Program-made: the position numbers and the translations under genes
Notes under the pieces: generated by a model
What the model was told of the DNA's origin: nothing
The model's input: only the letters and a program-made list of their open reading frames with translations
The model's database searches: none
Part shown: positions 17,361-25,880 of the stretch, in pieces
Layout of the letters: each line of letters starts with the position of its first letter
How positions within the stretch are numbered: position 1 is the stretch's first letter
Assembly: GCA_944390915.1 (NCBI GenBank)
Contig: CALXRS010000008.1
Coordinates: 1 to 63,520 of the forward strand
From: an uncultured Alphaproteobacteria bacterium
Lineage (GTDB): Bacteria; Pseudomonadota; Alphaproteobacteria; RF32; CAG-239
DNA length: 63,520 nt
Direction: 5' to 3'

Positions 17361-18800
17361 ATGAAAGCAAGAACCAGATTTGCCCCGTCGCCCACCGGCT
17401 ACATGCACATCGGCAACCTGCGCACCGCGCTTTACGAATATCTGATTGCCCGCTCGACGGGCGGCGCGTTTTTGCTGCGGATTGAAGACACCGATCAGAA
17501 GCGCTATGTCGAAGGCGCTACGGACATTATTTATTCAACCTTAAAGACCGTCGGCATGAACTGGGACGAAGGACCGGATATCGGCGGCGCCTACGGACCT
17601 TACGTGCAGTCCGAGCGCAAGGCGATTTATGCCGAATATGCTCATAAGCTGGTCGAACTGGGCGGGGCGCATTACTGTTTTTGTGCGGCCAGAGAAGAAA
17701 ATGCCGACGAAGAGGAGGAAAACGCCGTCCCTTCCAAATTTCAGGATCCCTGCAAAAAGCTGAGTCTGGAGGAAGCACGGGCGCGGATTGCCGCGGGTGA
17801 ACCCTACACCGTCCGGCAGACGATTAACAAACAGGGCAAGTCCCGTTTTCATGACGAAGTCTACGGCGATATCGAAATCGATTATGACGATTTGGACGAG
17901 GGCGTTTTGCTCAAAACGGACGGTTTTCCGACCTATAACTTTGCCAATGTCGTCGATGATCATCTGATGGCCATTACTCACGTGGTGCGCGGCAACGAAT
18001 ATATTTCTTCCACGCCGAAATATAATCTGATTTACGAGGCTTTTGGCTGGACGCCGCCGGTTTATGTGCATGTGCCGCAGGTGATGAAAGACGCCCAGCA
18101 CAAACTTTCAAAGCGCAACGGCGATGCCTCTTTTCAGGATTTGGTGGCCAAGGGCTATTTGCCGGCCGCGGTTTTGAATTATATTGCTTTGCTCGGCTGG
18201 AACCCGGGCGACGAGCGCGAAATTTTTTCGCTGGAGGAATTGGAAAAAGCCTTTACGATTGAACGTCTGAACCGGTCGCCGGCGATTTTTGACATTGTTA
18301 AACTGACCTGGATGAACGGCTGCTACATTCGCGCCCTGACGCCGGAAGAATTTCATCGGCAGGCGCTGCCGTGGTACGGAAAATGTCTTACCCGCAGCCT
18401 TAATCTCGAGATGCTGAGCAAAGTTTTGCAGCCGCGGGTGGAAACTTTTGCCGACATTGCGCGGGAAACGGATTTTCTGGAACAGATGCCCGACTACGAG
18501 CTTGCGCTTTACGACAACAAAAAGATGAAAACCGACGCTTCGGTGGCCGTCCGGGTCTTGAAACTTGCGGCCGATATGCTGCTGGGGATTGCAGACTGGG
18601 ACAACGACAGTCTTTTTGCTTCTCTTAAAGAACTGGCGGCGGCAAACGGTCTGAAAAACGGGCAGCTGCTTTATCCGCTGCGCATTGCCCTGAGCGGTAA
18701 GGAAACCACCGCCGGCGGCGCTACCGAAATTGCCGCCGTCCTCGGCAAAGAAGAAACCATTGCCAGAGTTAAAGCGGCTCTGGCCAAACTGGAGGCCTGA
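17361..18800 (+). CDS. gltX: Glutamyl-tRNA synthetase
   Basis: Charges tRNA-Glu (in many alphaproteobacteria also tRNA-Gln, followed by amidation). 479 residues from the ATG at 17361, which follows AAGAGGAAAAA. An in-frame upstream ATG-like start is not preceded by a ribosome-binding site. Class I signatures are RFAPSPTGYMHIGNLRTALY (HIGH form HIGN) and HKLSKRNGD (KMSKS form). Alphaproteobacteria often have two GltX proteins, and I cannot tell which one this is. mutT begins 2 bases after its stop. Confidence 0.95.
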   Translation: MKARTRFAPSPTGYMHIGNLRTALYEYLIARSTGGAFLLRIEDTDQKRYVEGATDIIYSTLKTVGMNWDEGPDIGGAYGPYVQSERKAIYAEYAHKLVELGGAHYCFCAAREENADEEEENAVPSKFQDPCKKLSLEEARARIAAGEPYTVRQTINKQGKSRFHDEVYGDIEIDYDDLDEGVLLKTDGFPTYNFANVVDDHLMAITHVVRGNEYISSTPKYNLIYEAFGWTPPVYVHVPQVMKDAQHKLSKRNGDASFQDLVAKGYLPAAVLNYIALLGWNPGDEREIFSLEELEKAFTIERLNRSPAIFDIVKLTWMNGCYIRALTPEEFHRQALPWYGKCLTRSLNLEMLSKVLQPRVETFADIARETDFLEQMPDYELALYDNKKMKTDASVAVRVLKLAADMLLGIADWDNDSLFASLKELAAANGLKNGQLLYPLRIALSGKETTAGGATEIAAVLGKEETIARVKAALAKLEA

Positions 18801-18802
18801 AC

Positions 18803-19192
18803 ATGAAAGAAGTAAGCGCCGCGCTGATTGTGCGCAACGGCAAAGTCTTTATCGCCCAACGGCCGGAAGGAAAGCCGCTGGCCAATTTGTGGGAATTTCC
18901 GGGCGGCAAGCGGGAAGAGGGGGAAACTCTGCCCCAATGCCTGAAGCGTGAACTGAAAGAAGAACTGGACGTTGACGCCGAAGTGGGCGATTTTGTGCTG
19001 GACACGACCTATGCCTACCCGAACGGCGAGTTTAAGATAAACGTGTTTCGCGTGCATATTCCCGACGGGCAGGAACCCAAGTTAAACGTTCATCAACGGG
19101 CAGTCTGGGTCAGCCCTGCGGAAATGTCGGCATATGAGTTTCCTCCGGCAGATATGGATATCATCCGACGGCTGCAAAAGCTTAAATTATAA
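18803..19192 (+). CDS. NUDIX hydrolase, MutT-like
   Basis: 129 residues with a complete Nudix box: GGKREEGE, seven residues, then RELKEELDV. The flanking LWEFPGGK and a C-terminal WVSPAEMSAYEFPPAD match MutT (8-oxo-dGTP diphosphatase) proteins, which clean oxidised nucleotides from the pool. It sits in an operon with gltX and starts 2 bases after that stop. The exact substrate is inferred from similarity. Confidence 0.87.
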   Translation: MKEVSAALIVRNGKVFIAQRPEGKPLANLWEFPGGKREEGETLPQCLKRELKEELDVDAEVGDFVLDTTYAYPNGEFKINVFRVHIPDGQEPKLNVHQRAVWVSPAEMSAYEFPPADMDIIRRLQKLKL

Positions 19193-19205
19193 GAATTTTG
19201 TTGTA

Positions 19206-19234
19206 TTGACAAAACGGACATAAAAATATACAAT
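19206..19234 (+). promoter_or_regulatory. Sigma-70 type promoter
   Basis: TTGACA (19206-19211), 17-base spacer, TACAAT (19229-19234), 38 bases before the next ATG. Confidence 0.7.
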
Positions 19235-19272
19235 GTAAAAAAATTATATTATTAACATTAAAAACATAGTTT

Positions 19273-19737
19273 ATGGACGTGTTTGTCATTATTGCAAGTA
19301 TCATTGCGGCGATTGTCGTGGTGGTGATTTTGAGGCTGGTCTATGTTCGCGAACTTCTGGTGCCGATGCCTGCTCCCGTTGACGGGGAAGACATGCATCG
19401 GCTTTCCGTCGAAGAATTGGAAGTGTTGCAAAGACTGGCCGAAGATTTTGTGCTTTACGTGGTTATGAACAAAGAAGAACAAAATTCGGCGCTCGACACG
19501 GTTGCCTCCTGGGAAGAAGGATGCAGTATCCGCGAGGCCGCTCAAAGCCTTGTCGCTTGTCTGAACCGGCTGGAAACGGTGAGCTACCGGCGGGTGAAAA
19601 TGGAACTTAATGCGTTACTGCAGGCTTGTGAAGGCATATCGACCGGTAACAAAGTGGAATGCTTTGTAGTTGGCAAACTGGTTGTCTTGCGCGCTGCCAT
19701 TTTTTGTCTGGCCAGAGAAATGGCTCCGGCATATTGA
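19273..19737 (+). CDS. Unknown protein with one N-terminal membrane helix
   Basis: 154 residues. A single hydrophobic helix (about 4-27, FVIIASIIAAIVVVVILRLV) is followed by a helical soluble part with many Glu and Leu and a few Cys, probably cytosolic. I recognise no family. It has its own promoter and terminator, so it is a monocistronic unit. The leader shows no Shine-Dalgarno match before the ATG. Confidence 0.65.
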   Translation: MDVFVIIASIIAAIVVVVILRLVYVRELLVPMPAPVDGEDMHRLSVEELEVLQRLAEDFVLYVVMNKEEQNSALDTVASWEEGCSIREAAQSLVACLNRLETVSYRRVKMELNALLQACEGISTGNKVECFVVGKLVVLRAAIFCLAREMAPAY

Positions 19738-19745
19738 GTGACGTT

Positions 19746-19789
19746 AAAAAAATCTCCTTTCGGTGCAAAACCGAAAGGAGATTTTTTTT
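19746..19789 (+). terminator. Rho-independent terminator
   Basis: Long stem (AATCTCCTTTCGG / CCGAAAGGAGATT plus A/T pairs), 7-base loop, T tract. Confidence 0.9.
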
Positions 19790-19822
19790 ACTGTCTGCAA
19801 AATAAAAATCGCCAACCTTGGC

Positions 19823-19851
19823 TTGACGATACGTCAAAAAACGCCTACATT
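19823..19851 (+). promoter_or_regulatory. Sigma-70 type promoter of the mla operon
   Basis: TTGACG (19823-19828), 17-base spacer, TACATT (19846-19851), 27 bases before the mlaE ATG. Confidence 0.65.
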
Positions 19852-19878
19852 GACATAAATGCAACAAAAAGGCAGTAT

Positions 19879-20997
19879 ATGAAAACAAAGCTGAAATATG
19901 AAATCGACGGTGGTGTATTGCGGTTGGAATTGGCCGGAAATTATCTGGAACATATTGATGACGAAGCAGTGCAAAATCTTTGTGAAACAGCGGAAAAACA
20001 AACTGTAACCGCAATAGAAGTTTCTGCTGCCAATCTGCAAAAATGGGATTCTTCGCTTGTTGCCGTATTATATCGCCTGCAAAAAACGGCCCGCCGGCGC
20101 CAACTGCCGTTTTCCGGCAGTGGTCTGCCGTCCGGTCTGCAACGTCTTCTGAAGCTGGCTTTTTCAGTCGACCGTCGGCCGGAAAATACAACGGCTCGCC
20201 GGCAGGTTTTTTTGGAACGGGTGGGCGAAAAAGGGATAAACATTGTTTGCAGCGCTCATAAAGGTTTGTCTTTTTTGGCCGATGCGGCGCGCTCTCTGGG
20301 GAGTTTTTTTGAGGGCAGGGCGGTCATGCGGCGGGAAGATTTTCTTTTTGCGCTGGAAGATTGCGGCTACAAGGCGCTGCCGATTGTGTCGTTGATAAGT
20401 TTTATGGTCGGGTTGATATTGGCTTTTGTCGGTGCCGTTCAGCTCAAAACTTTCGGCGCGGAAATTTATGTGGCGAGCCTTGTTACCATCGGTATGACGC
20501 GGATTATGGGAGCAATCATGACCGGCATCATCATGGCCGGCCGCACCGGCGCGGCCTATGCCGCAACCATCGGCACCATGCAGGTTAACGAAGAAACCGA
20601 CGCCTTGAAGACAATGGGGATTCCGATAGCCGATTTTCTGGTGCTGCCGCGGATGGCGGCGCTGGTGCTGACCATGCCGCTACTGACCATGTGGTCCGAT
20701 TTCATGGGCATGCTGGGCGGCGGTTTTGTCGGCGTCACCATGCTTGGTATTCCCCTGCCGCGCTATTGGGAGCTTTCGGTTGAAGCCATCAATTTAAGCA
20801 ATTTTCTGGTCGGCATTTTTCACGGTTTTGTGTTTGGCATCGTTATCGCCGTCTGCGGCTGCTACTACGGTGTCAACTGCGGCCGCAATGCCGACAGCGT
20901 CGGTCTTGCCACCACCCGGGCGGTGGTTTCGGCCATTGTCTGGATGATTGTCATGACCGGCATTATCACCGTTATTTGCGAGGTGCTCGGCGTATGA
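19879..20997 (+). CDS. mlaE: Lipid transport ABC permease MlaE with fused STAS domain
   Basis: 372 residues from the ATG at 19879. An in-frame start further up would lie in the preceding terminator. The first 90 or so residues look like a STAS domain, the role of separate MlaB in E. coli. The rest is the MlaE permease: LPIVSLISFMVGLILAFVGA, MTRIMGAIMTGIIMAGRTGA, and EETDALKTMGIPIADFLVLP before the last helices. With MlaF and MlaD it moves phospholipids between the membranes to keep outer-membrane asymmetry. First gene of a four-gene operon. Confidence 0.9.
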   Translation: MKTKLKYEIDGGVLRLELAGNYLEHIDDEAVQNLCETAEKQTVTAIEVSAANLQKWDSSLVAVLYRLQKTARRRQLPFSGSGLPSGLQRLLKLAFSVDRRPENTTARRQVFLERVGEKGINIVCSAHKGLSFLADAARSLGSFFEGRAVMRREDFLFALEDCGYKALPIVSLISFMVGLILAFVGAVQLKTFGAEIYVASLVTIGMTRIMGAIMTGIIMAGRTGAAYAATIGTMQVNEETDALKTMGIPIADFLVLPRMAALVLTMPLLTMWSDFMGMLGGGFVGVTMLGIPLPRYWELSVEAINLSNFLVGIFHGFVFGIVIAVCGCYYGVNCGRNADSVGLATTRAVVSAIVWMIVMTGIITVICEVLGV

Positions 20998-21755
20998 AGG
21001 CAACACCGGCAATAGAAGTAAAAAATCTGACTATCGGCTATGGCGATTTTGTCCTGCTGAAAGACCTTAACTATACGGTCAACAAAGGCGACATATTTAT
21101 CATCATGGGCGGTTCGGGCTGCGGCAAAAGTTCCATGCTCAGGGTGTTGACGGGGCTTACTTTGCCGCAGAAAGGCAGCGTCTGCATCAACGGCGTCGAC
21201 TTTACCCGCGCCGCGCCGGAAAAACGCGAACAGATTATGCGCCGATCGGGTATTTTGTACCAGAGCGGGGCTTTGTTCAGCTCCATGACTTTGGCGGAGA
21301 ACATCGCTTTGCCGCTGCAACAGTACAGCGCCTGCTCAGGGCGGGAAATAAAGGATTTGGTGTCGTTGAAACTGGCGTTGGTGGGGCTTGCCGGGTTTGA
21401 GGATTTTTATCCTTCGGAGATAAGCGGCGGTATGAAAAAACGCGCCGGGCTGGCCAGAGCTCTGGCGCTTGATCCGGACATCGTTTATTTTGACGAACCG
21501 TCGGCGGGTCTCGATCCGGTCAGTTCGCGTTTGCTCGACGACCTCATTTTGGACATCAACCGCTGCCTTAACACTACGATTGTGGTGGTAACCCATGAAC
21601 TGGCGTCTATTTTCGCCATCGGCAGCAATTCCATTTTTCTCGACGGCGAAAGCAAGTCGATACAGGGGTATGGCAACCCCCGCGAGCTGCTGAAGAATCC
21701 GCCGAACGAAAAAGTGCTCAATTTTTTAACTCGGGGAGAAGGCAAACATGCGTAA
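20994..21755 (+). CDS. mlaF: Lipid transport ABC ATPase MlaF
   Basis: 253 residues. Walker A GGSGCGKSS, signature ISGGMKKRAG (the GGM form typical of MlaF/Ttg2A), Walker B DPDIVYFDEPSAGLDP and switch His in VTHEL are all present. The ATG overlaps the mlaE stop (ATGA), indicating translational coupling. It energises the MlaE permease from the cytosolic side. Confidence 0.93.
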   Translation: MKATPAIEVKNLTIGYGDFVLLKDLNYTVNKGDIFIIMGGSGCGKSSMLRVLTGLTLPQKGSVCINGVDFTRAAPEKREQIMRRSGILYQSGALFSSMTLAENIALPLQQYSACSGREIKDLVSLKLALVGLAGFEDFYPSEISGGMKKRAGLARALALDPDIVYFDEPSAGLDPVSSRLLDDLILDINRCLNTTIVVVTHELASIFAIGSNSIFLDGESKSIQGYGNPRELLKNPPNEKVLNFLTRGEGKHA

Positions 21756-22557
21756 ACAACCCAACAGCAAACTGATAGGGCTTTTTATGGTCTGCGGTTT
21801 TGTGCTTTTTCTGGCAACAATCGGCATGTTTGTAGCCGAAAAAGTTACCGCGGATCGCAAAAACCTGGTGGTTATGTATTTTTCCGAGTCGATAAAAGGT
21901 TTGGACGTCGGTTCGCAGGTTGTGTTCAAAGGGGTGAATATCGGCCGCGTTGCCAAAATAGACCTGATAACCGATGCCGGCGACATGTCTTTCAGCATAC
22001 CGGTATATGTGGCTTTCAACCGGCAGAATTTTAATCCGACGCTGCCGCACGAAACCCGTAAGCAGATTTTGCAGCAGCTGGTGGACAGGGGGCTCCGCGC
22101 CCGGTTGAACACGCAAAACTATCTGACCGGACAGCTGATGGTGGAACTGGAGATAATGACCGATGCCGCGCCGCCGGTTTATCATGCTCTGGACGGAAAA
22201 TTTCCCGAGATTCCGACGGTTTTGTCGCCGCTGGCAAAACTTTCGCGCGGATTTCAGGAAATTCCGCTCAAGCAGGCGGTTACCAAGCTGAACAATTTTC
22301 TCGATTCTCTTAACAACGAAACGGTGCCCCTGCTAAACAGCGTGTTGACGGAGTTTGCCAAAATTCCGGAGCAAACGGCGGGCATTCCGCAAACATTGAA
22401 AGGGTTGAACCGGGCGACGGCAGATATGCCGGAAACCATTCGCAACTTCAACCGCGCCATGGTTAATATTTCCAACGCCGCCAAATCGCTTGGCAATTTT
22501 GCCGATTATATCGAGCGCCATCCGGAGGCGTTGCTCAAAGGAAAAGGGAGAAATTAA
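21748..22557 (+). CDS. mlaD: MCE-domain lipid-binding protein MlaD
   Basis: 269 residues. An N-terminal signal-anchor helix (LIGLFMVCGFVLFLATIGMF) places the rest in the periplasm. The MCE domain follows (SIKGLDVGSQVVFKGVNIGR), then a helical C-terminal tail of about 100 residues. E. coli MlaD forms a hexameric ring on MlaFE. The longer tail here is like Ttg2C/PqiB-type relatives. It overlaps the end of mlaF by 8 bases. Confidence 0.9.
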   Translation: MRKQPNSKLIGLFMVCGFVLFLATIGMFVAEKVTADRKNLVVMYFSESIKGLDVGSQVVFKGVNIGRVAKIDLITDAGDMSFSIPVYVAFNRQNFNPTLPHETRKQILQQLVDRGLRARLNTQNYLTGQLMVELEIMTDAAPPVYHALDGKFPEIPTVLSPLAKLSRGFQEIPLKQAVTKLNNFLDSLNNETVPLLNSVLTEFAKIPEQTAGIPQTLKGLNRATADMPETIRNFNRAMVNISNAAKSLGNFADYIERHPEALLKGKGRN

Positions 22558-22558
22558 C

Positions 22559-23125
22559 ATGAAAAAATTTGCCGTTTTTGTTCTGATGGTTATGCTTACC
22601 GGCTGCTTTGGCGGCACTTCCGGTCCGTCGCATTTTTACCGGTTGAAAATGTTGCCCGGTTCGCCTTCTCCCGTTTCGCAAAAAAGACTGGAAATAGGGG
22701 TGGAAGAGGCGGTTGTTCCCCAATATCTCGATCGGCCGCAGATTGTGACTGCGGAAAGCGGCTCAAGCGAGTTGAAAATATCGGAGTTTGAACGTTGGGC
22801 AGAGCCCCTGTCGGCGGCGTTGGCGCGGACTCTGGCCGACGATCTTTCCCTTTATCTGCCGCAGTCGGTGGTAAAATATAAAACGCTCGGCAGCGAAGAT
22901 TTTACCTATGCGCTGACTTTGGAACTGAACCGGCTGGAAGCCGTTCCGGGAAAGGAGCTGACGCTTGATATCTGGTGGACGGTCTATAAAAACGGGCGCC
23001 TGTTTGCCCGCGACCGCAGCCGGCAGACGGTGCCTCTTGCCGCGGATTACGAAAATCTGGCCGACGAACTGAGCCGGTTGGTCGGCGTTCTGGCTCAACA
23101 GATAGCCGAAAAATTGGCCGGATAA
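22559..23125 (+). CDS. ABC transport auxiliary lipoprotein (PqiC-like)
   Basis: 188 residues. Signal peptide with lipobox LTGC. The mature part begins with SHFYRLKML and has LEIGVEEAVVPQYLDRPQIV, the pattern of the PqiC / ABC-type transport auxiliary lipoprotein family, which bridges MCE systems to the outer membrane. It starts one base after the mlaD stop, behind GGGAGAAATT. No MlaC-like carrier is in the operon, so this lipoprotein may take part of that role; that is inference. Confidence 0.82.
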   Translation: MKKFAVFVLMVMLTGCFGGTSGPSHFYRLKMLPGSPSPVSQKRLEIGVEEAVVPQYLDRPQIVTAESGSSELKISEFERWAEPLSAALARTLADDLSLYLPQSVVKYKTLGSEDFTYALTLELNRLEAVPGKELTLDIWWTVYKNGRLFARDRSRQTVPLAADYENLADELSRLVGVLAQQIAEKLAG

Positions 23126-23166
23126 ACAGAGCAAATAAACAGGACTTGCGAAAAAACATTGTCTGC

Positions 23167-23212
23167 AAAAAACATACCCCGCGGAGTCAGACCGGCGGGG
23201 TATGTTTTTTTT
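23167..23212. terminator. Bidirectional terminator
   Basis: 16-bp stem AAAAAACATACCCCGC / GCGGGGTATGTTTTTT between the convergent mla and ECF operons. Confidence 0.88.
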
Positions 23213-23231
23213 GGCAGCGGAAAAAAGAATT

Positions 23232-23729
23232 TTATTGAGCCGCCGGTTCTGCGGGAGCTTCAACCGGTGCCGGATGACGCGGTCCGAATTTGTGCGGACC
23301 TTTCATTTTGCCGTGCGGACCTTTGGCTTTTCGTTCGGCCATCATTTTATCAAACTCGGCTTTCTGTTCGGGAGTCAAGATGTTTTGGAAAGCTTCCATG
23401 TTGGCTTTGCGGATTTCGCCCATCTGTTTGCGGATTTCTTTCATCTGTTCAAACAGGGGTTTCAATTTTTCGCGGTCGGCTTTTCGCTGTTCTTCCACGG
23501 CTTTCCGCTGTTCCGGAGTAAGGTTCAGGCGGTCGGCGATTTTTTGCTCAATCATTTTCGGCGACGGCCGGTCGGGGCGCATTTCGGGCTTGCGCGGTTC
23601 GGCCGCATCCGTTACGACTTTTGCGGGCGACAGGGCGTCCTGCGGCGCCGCTTTGCCGTCAACGGCATGGGCGTTGACCGTTCCGGCGATAAGAGCCGCC
23701 GCGGTAAGAGCTAAAAATTGATGTTTCAT
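23232..23729 (-). CDS. Periplasmic Spy/CnrX-like metal or stress sensor
   Basis: 165 residues. A cleavable signal peptide (to about residue 22) precedes an all-helical domain with two LTPEQ motifs (RLNLTPEQRKAVEEQ and NILTPEQKAEF), the mark of the Spy/CpxP/metal-sensor superfamily. The C-terminus is rich in His, Lys and Pro (GPHGKMKGPHKFGPRHP) and may bind metal. It is the last gene of a three-gene operon with an ECF sigma factor and a short membrane protein, so a sensing role like that of CnrX is likely. Whether the signal is metal or misfolded protein is open. Confidence 0.78.
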   Translation of the reverse strand: MKHQFLALTAAALIAGTVNAHAVDGKAAPQDALSPAKVVTDAAEPRKPEMRPDRPSPKMIEQKIADRLNLTPEQRKAVEEQRKADREKLKPLFEQMKEIRKQMGEIRKANMEAFQNILTPEQKAEFDKMMAERKAKGPHGKMKGPHKFGPRHPAPVEAPAEPAAQ

Positions 23730-23731
23730 GT

Positions 23732-24226
23732 TTATTCTCCTTTCAGATAACTGAGTTTTTGGCTTAATATTTGTCTGGCGTTGAACAGGCGGGATTTTAC
23801 CGTTCCTGCCGGCACGCCGGTTTTATGGGCGATTTGTTCCAGGCTCAGCCCCTCGAATTCAAACAGAATAATGGCTTTGCGCATTTTCGGCGGCAGCTCG
23901 TCCACCGCTTTCAAAATAAGCTTTTGCCGGGTTTTGGCATCCAGGGCTTTTTCTTGCGGCGCCTCGGCCGCGGCGTTGTCGAGAGCTTCTTCGTCCGAAA
24001 TTTCCGCCGCGCTTTGATGATATTGGCGCGACTTGAAATAATCGCGGCAGACATTGGCGGTCAGGGCGGCAATCCACTGGCGGAACTTTCCCTGTTCCCG
24101 GTATTTGTCCAGGTTTTTCCAGGTTTTGATATATACTTCCTGTTCCAGATCTTCGTTGTAAGCCCCTGTCAGCCGGCGGATGACCGCGCGTATCAGGCCT
24201 TTGTTCTGAGCAATGATTTCTTTCAT
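23732..24226 (-). CDS. ECF-family RNA polymerase sigma factor
   Basis: 164 residues. The region 2 segment (EDLEQEVYIKTWKNLDKY) and region 4 helix-turn-helix (GLSLEQIAHKTGVPAGTVKS) are both complete, with region 3 absent as in all ECF sigmas. The start abuts the stop of the upstream membrane gene with no gap, and the sensor gene starts 2 bases after its stop. An ECF-type promoter lies before the operon, which suggests it activates its own transcription. Confidence 0.93.
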   Translation of the reverse strand: MKEIIAQNKGLIRAVIRRLTGAYNEDLEQEVYIKTWKNLDKYREQGKFRQWIAALTANVCRDYFKSRQYHQSAAEISDEEALDNAAAEAPQEKALDAKTRQKLILKAVDELPPKMRKAIILFEFEGLSLEQIAHKTGVPAGTVKSRLFNARQILSQKLSYLKGE

Positions 24227-24499
24227 CTAACCAACCATCAAAAGTCCGTAATCATCAACCGGCAGCCCCATATCTTTGGCGGCGGATTCCCCTTCGGCGG
24301 CGGCAATTTCCGTTTCGAGCATGGAAAGCAGCGTTTCGGTGGTATATTTGTCGTACTCGCTTCCCCTGTCGGTTACGGCAAAATTGATGCCGACAACCAG
24401 AGCCAGCATGGCGCATGTCGCCTTTATCCGGTTGTTGCGTCTTTTGCGCGCAAAGTAAAGCGGCTTTGCTTCCTGCAACAATTTTGAAATATCGTCCAT
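24227..24499 (-). CDS. Short single-pass membrane protein, probable anti-sigma factor (CnrY-like)
   Basis: 90 residues. A cytosolic N-terminal part of about 25 residues (helical, MDDISKLLQEAKPLYFARK) is followed by one membrane helix (ATCAMLALVVGINFAV) and a periplasmic tail ending DDYGLLMVG. Size, topology and gene order (membrane protein, ECF sigma, Spy-like sensor) match the CnrY anti-sigma of the cnrYXH metal-resistance system. There the short cytosolic helix holds the sigma factor. Sequence identity is too low to call by eye, so the function rests on context. Start at 24499 behind GGAGG. Confidence 0.62.
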   Translation of the reverse strand: MDDISKLLQEAKPLYFARKRRNNRIKATCAMLALVVGINFAVTDRGSEYDKYTTETLLSMLETEIAAAEGESAAKDMGLPVDDYGLLMVG

Positions 24500-24522
24500 T
24501 GTTAACCTCCATACAACCGCTG

Positions 24523-24549
24523 TAACGAAAGGAAATTACCGGCGGTTCA
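24523..24549 (-). promoter_or_regulatory. ECF-type autoregulatory promoter
   Basis: Minus strand TGAACC (24549-24544), 16-base spacer, CGTTA (24527-24523). The AAC and CGT elements at this distance are the common ECF -35 and -10 forms. It lies 24 bases before the ATG of the first operon gene. Confidence 0.65.
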
Positions 24550-24580
24550 TTTTTTTAAAAAAGCAAAGCCGCAGATTAGA

Positions 24581-25741
24581 TTATTTGCCGAAAGCCGTTT
24601 TATAGACTTCAAGCACCAGTTCTTTGCTGCAGGGGCGGGGATTGCCGCCGGTGCAGACGTCGGCCATGGCCGCTTCCGCCAGAGCTTCGAGGTCTTCTTC
24701 CCTGACCCCGATTTCTTTTAGGGTTTGCGGAATGCCGACATCAACCGAAAGCCGGCGGACGGCGTCTACGGCTGCCCGACGATATTCTTCGGCGGACATT
24801 TTTTCCGTTCCCTCAACGCCCATGGCGCGGGCGATGTCGCGGAATTTTTCGCCGGTATAAGGGGCGTTAAAAGCCATGACATACGGTAAAAGCACGGCAT
24901 TGGCCACGCCGTGCGGCGTGTCGTAAAAAGCCGACAGCGGGTGTGCCATGCCGTGGACGACGCCGAGTCCGACATTGGAAAAAGCCATGCCGGTCATATA
25001 CTGACCGAGCGCCATTTCTTCGCGTCCGTGAGCGTCGCCGGCCACCGACTGCCTGAGCGAGCGGGCGATAATTTCCACCGCCTTAATGTTTAAGGTGTCC
25101 GAAAGCTCCCAGGCGGCAAGGGTGGTATAGCCTTCGATGGCGTGGGTCAGGGCATCCATGCCGGTAGCTGCCGTTAAGCCTTTGGGCATGGTGGCCATCA
25201 TGTCCGGATCGACCACGGCGACAACCGGAATATCGTGAGGATCGACGCAGACAAATTTGCGCCGTTTTTCTTCGTCGGTGATAACATAGTTGATGGTTGT
25301 TTCCGCCGCCGTACCGGCCGTGGTGGCAACGGCTATGACCGGCACGCTCTTGTGTTTGGTCGGCGCCGTTCCCTCAAGCGAAACAACGTCGGCAAATTCC
25401 GGATTGTTGATGATGATGCCTATCCCTTTGGCCGTATCCTGCGGCGAGCCGCCGCCGATGGCTATCATGTAGTCGGCGCCTGCCTGCCGGAAAGCCTCTA
25501 CGCCGTCTTTGACCACGTTTACGCTGGGGTTGGCCTTGACCCGATCGAAAATTTCAAATTTGAGCCCCGCCGCTTCGAGAAGAGAAGTTATTTTGTTTAC
25601 CACGCCGAACCTGACAAGGTCCGCGTCGGTTACGATCAGCGCTTTGCGAAAGCCGCGGTTTTTGATTTCGTTGACAATCTCCGCTGCCGCGCCCTGGCCG
25701 TGGTAGCTGGTTTCGTTTAAGATAAAACGTTTTGCCGTCAT
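24581..25741 (-). CDS. fucO: Lactaldehyde reductase / propanediol oxidoreductase
   Basis: 386 residues, iron-containing group III alcohol dehydrogenase. It reduces L-lactaldehyde to 1,2-propanediol with NADH during anaerobic fucose or rhamnose use. Sequence matches E. coli FucO closely along its full length. NAD site GGGSPQDT and iron ligands Asp196, His200, His263 and His277 fall at the same numbers. No fucose or rhamnose genes are adjacent, so here it may serve general aldehyde reduction. Start ATG at 25741 behind GAAAGG. No regulator is visible. Confidence 0.92.
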   Translation of the reverse strand: MTAKRFILNETSYHGQGAAAEIVNEIKNRGFRKALIVTDADLVRFGVVNKITSLLEAAGLKFEIFDRVKANPSVNVVKDGVEAFRQAGADYMIAIGGGSPQDTAKGIGIIINNPEFADVVSLEGTAPTKHKSVPVIAVATTAGTAAETTINYVITDEEKRRKFVCVDPHDIPVVAVVDPDMMATMPKGLTAATGMDALTHAIEGYTTLAAWELSDTLNIKAVEIIARSLRQSVAGDAHGREEMALGQYMTGMAFSNVGLGVVHGMAHPLSAFYDTPHGVANAVLLPYVMAFNAPYTGEKFRDIARAMGVEGTEKMSAEEYRRAAVDAVRRLSVDVGIPQTLKEIGVREEDLEALAEAAMADVCTGGNPRPCSKELVLEVYKTAFGK

Positions 25742-25820
25742 AATTTTTTTCCTTTCAAAATAATTATCATCACAGTTAAGGTAGTCTTGCTTTTTTTTAT
25801 TTGCAATAAAAATATCTTTA

Positions 25821-25849
25821 TTGTATTTGACAAAAAATTAAACTATAAT
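25821..25849 (+). promoter_or_regulatory. Sigma-70 type promoter
   Basis: TTGTAT (25821-25826), 17-base spacer, consensus TATAAT (25844-25849), 31 bases before the PH-domain gene. Confidence 0.65.
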
Positions 25850-25880
25850 CCAAAACAAACAGAAATAGAGGAGTCGTGCC

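Noticed and set aside
19738-19878. N-terminal extension of MlaE by 47 residues
   Set aside because: It would begin inside the preceding terminator and contain the operon promoter.
25742-25800. Fur-box-like GATAATTAT upstream of fucO
   Set aside because: Only about one and a half hexamer units match, and the region is AT-rich throughout.
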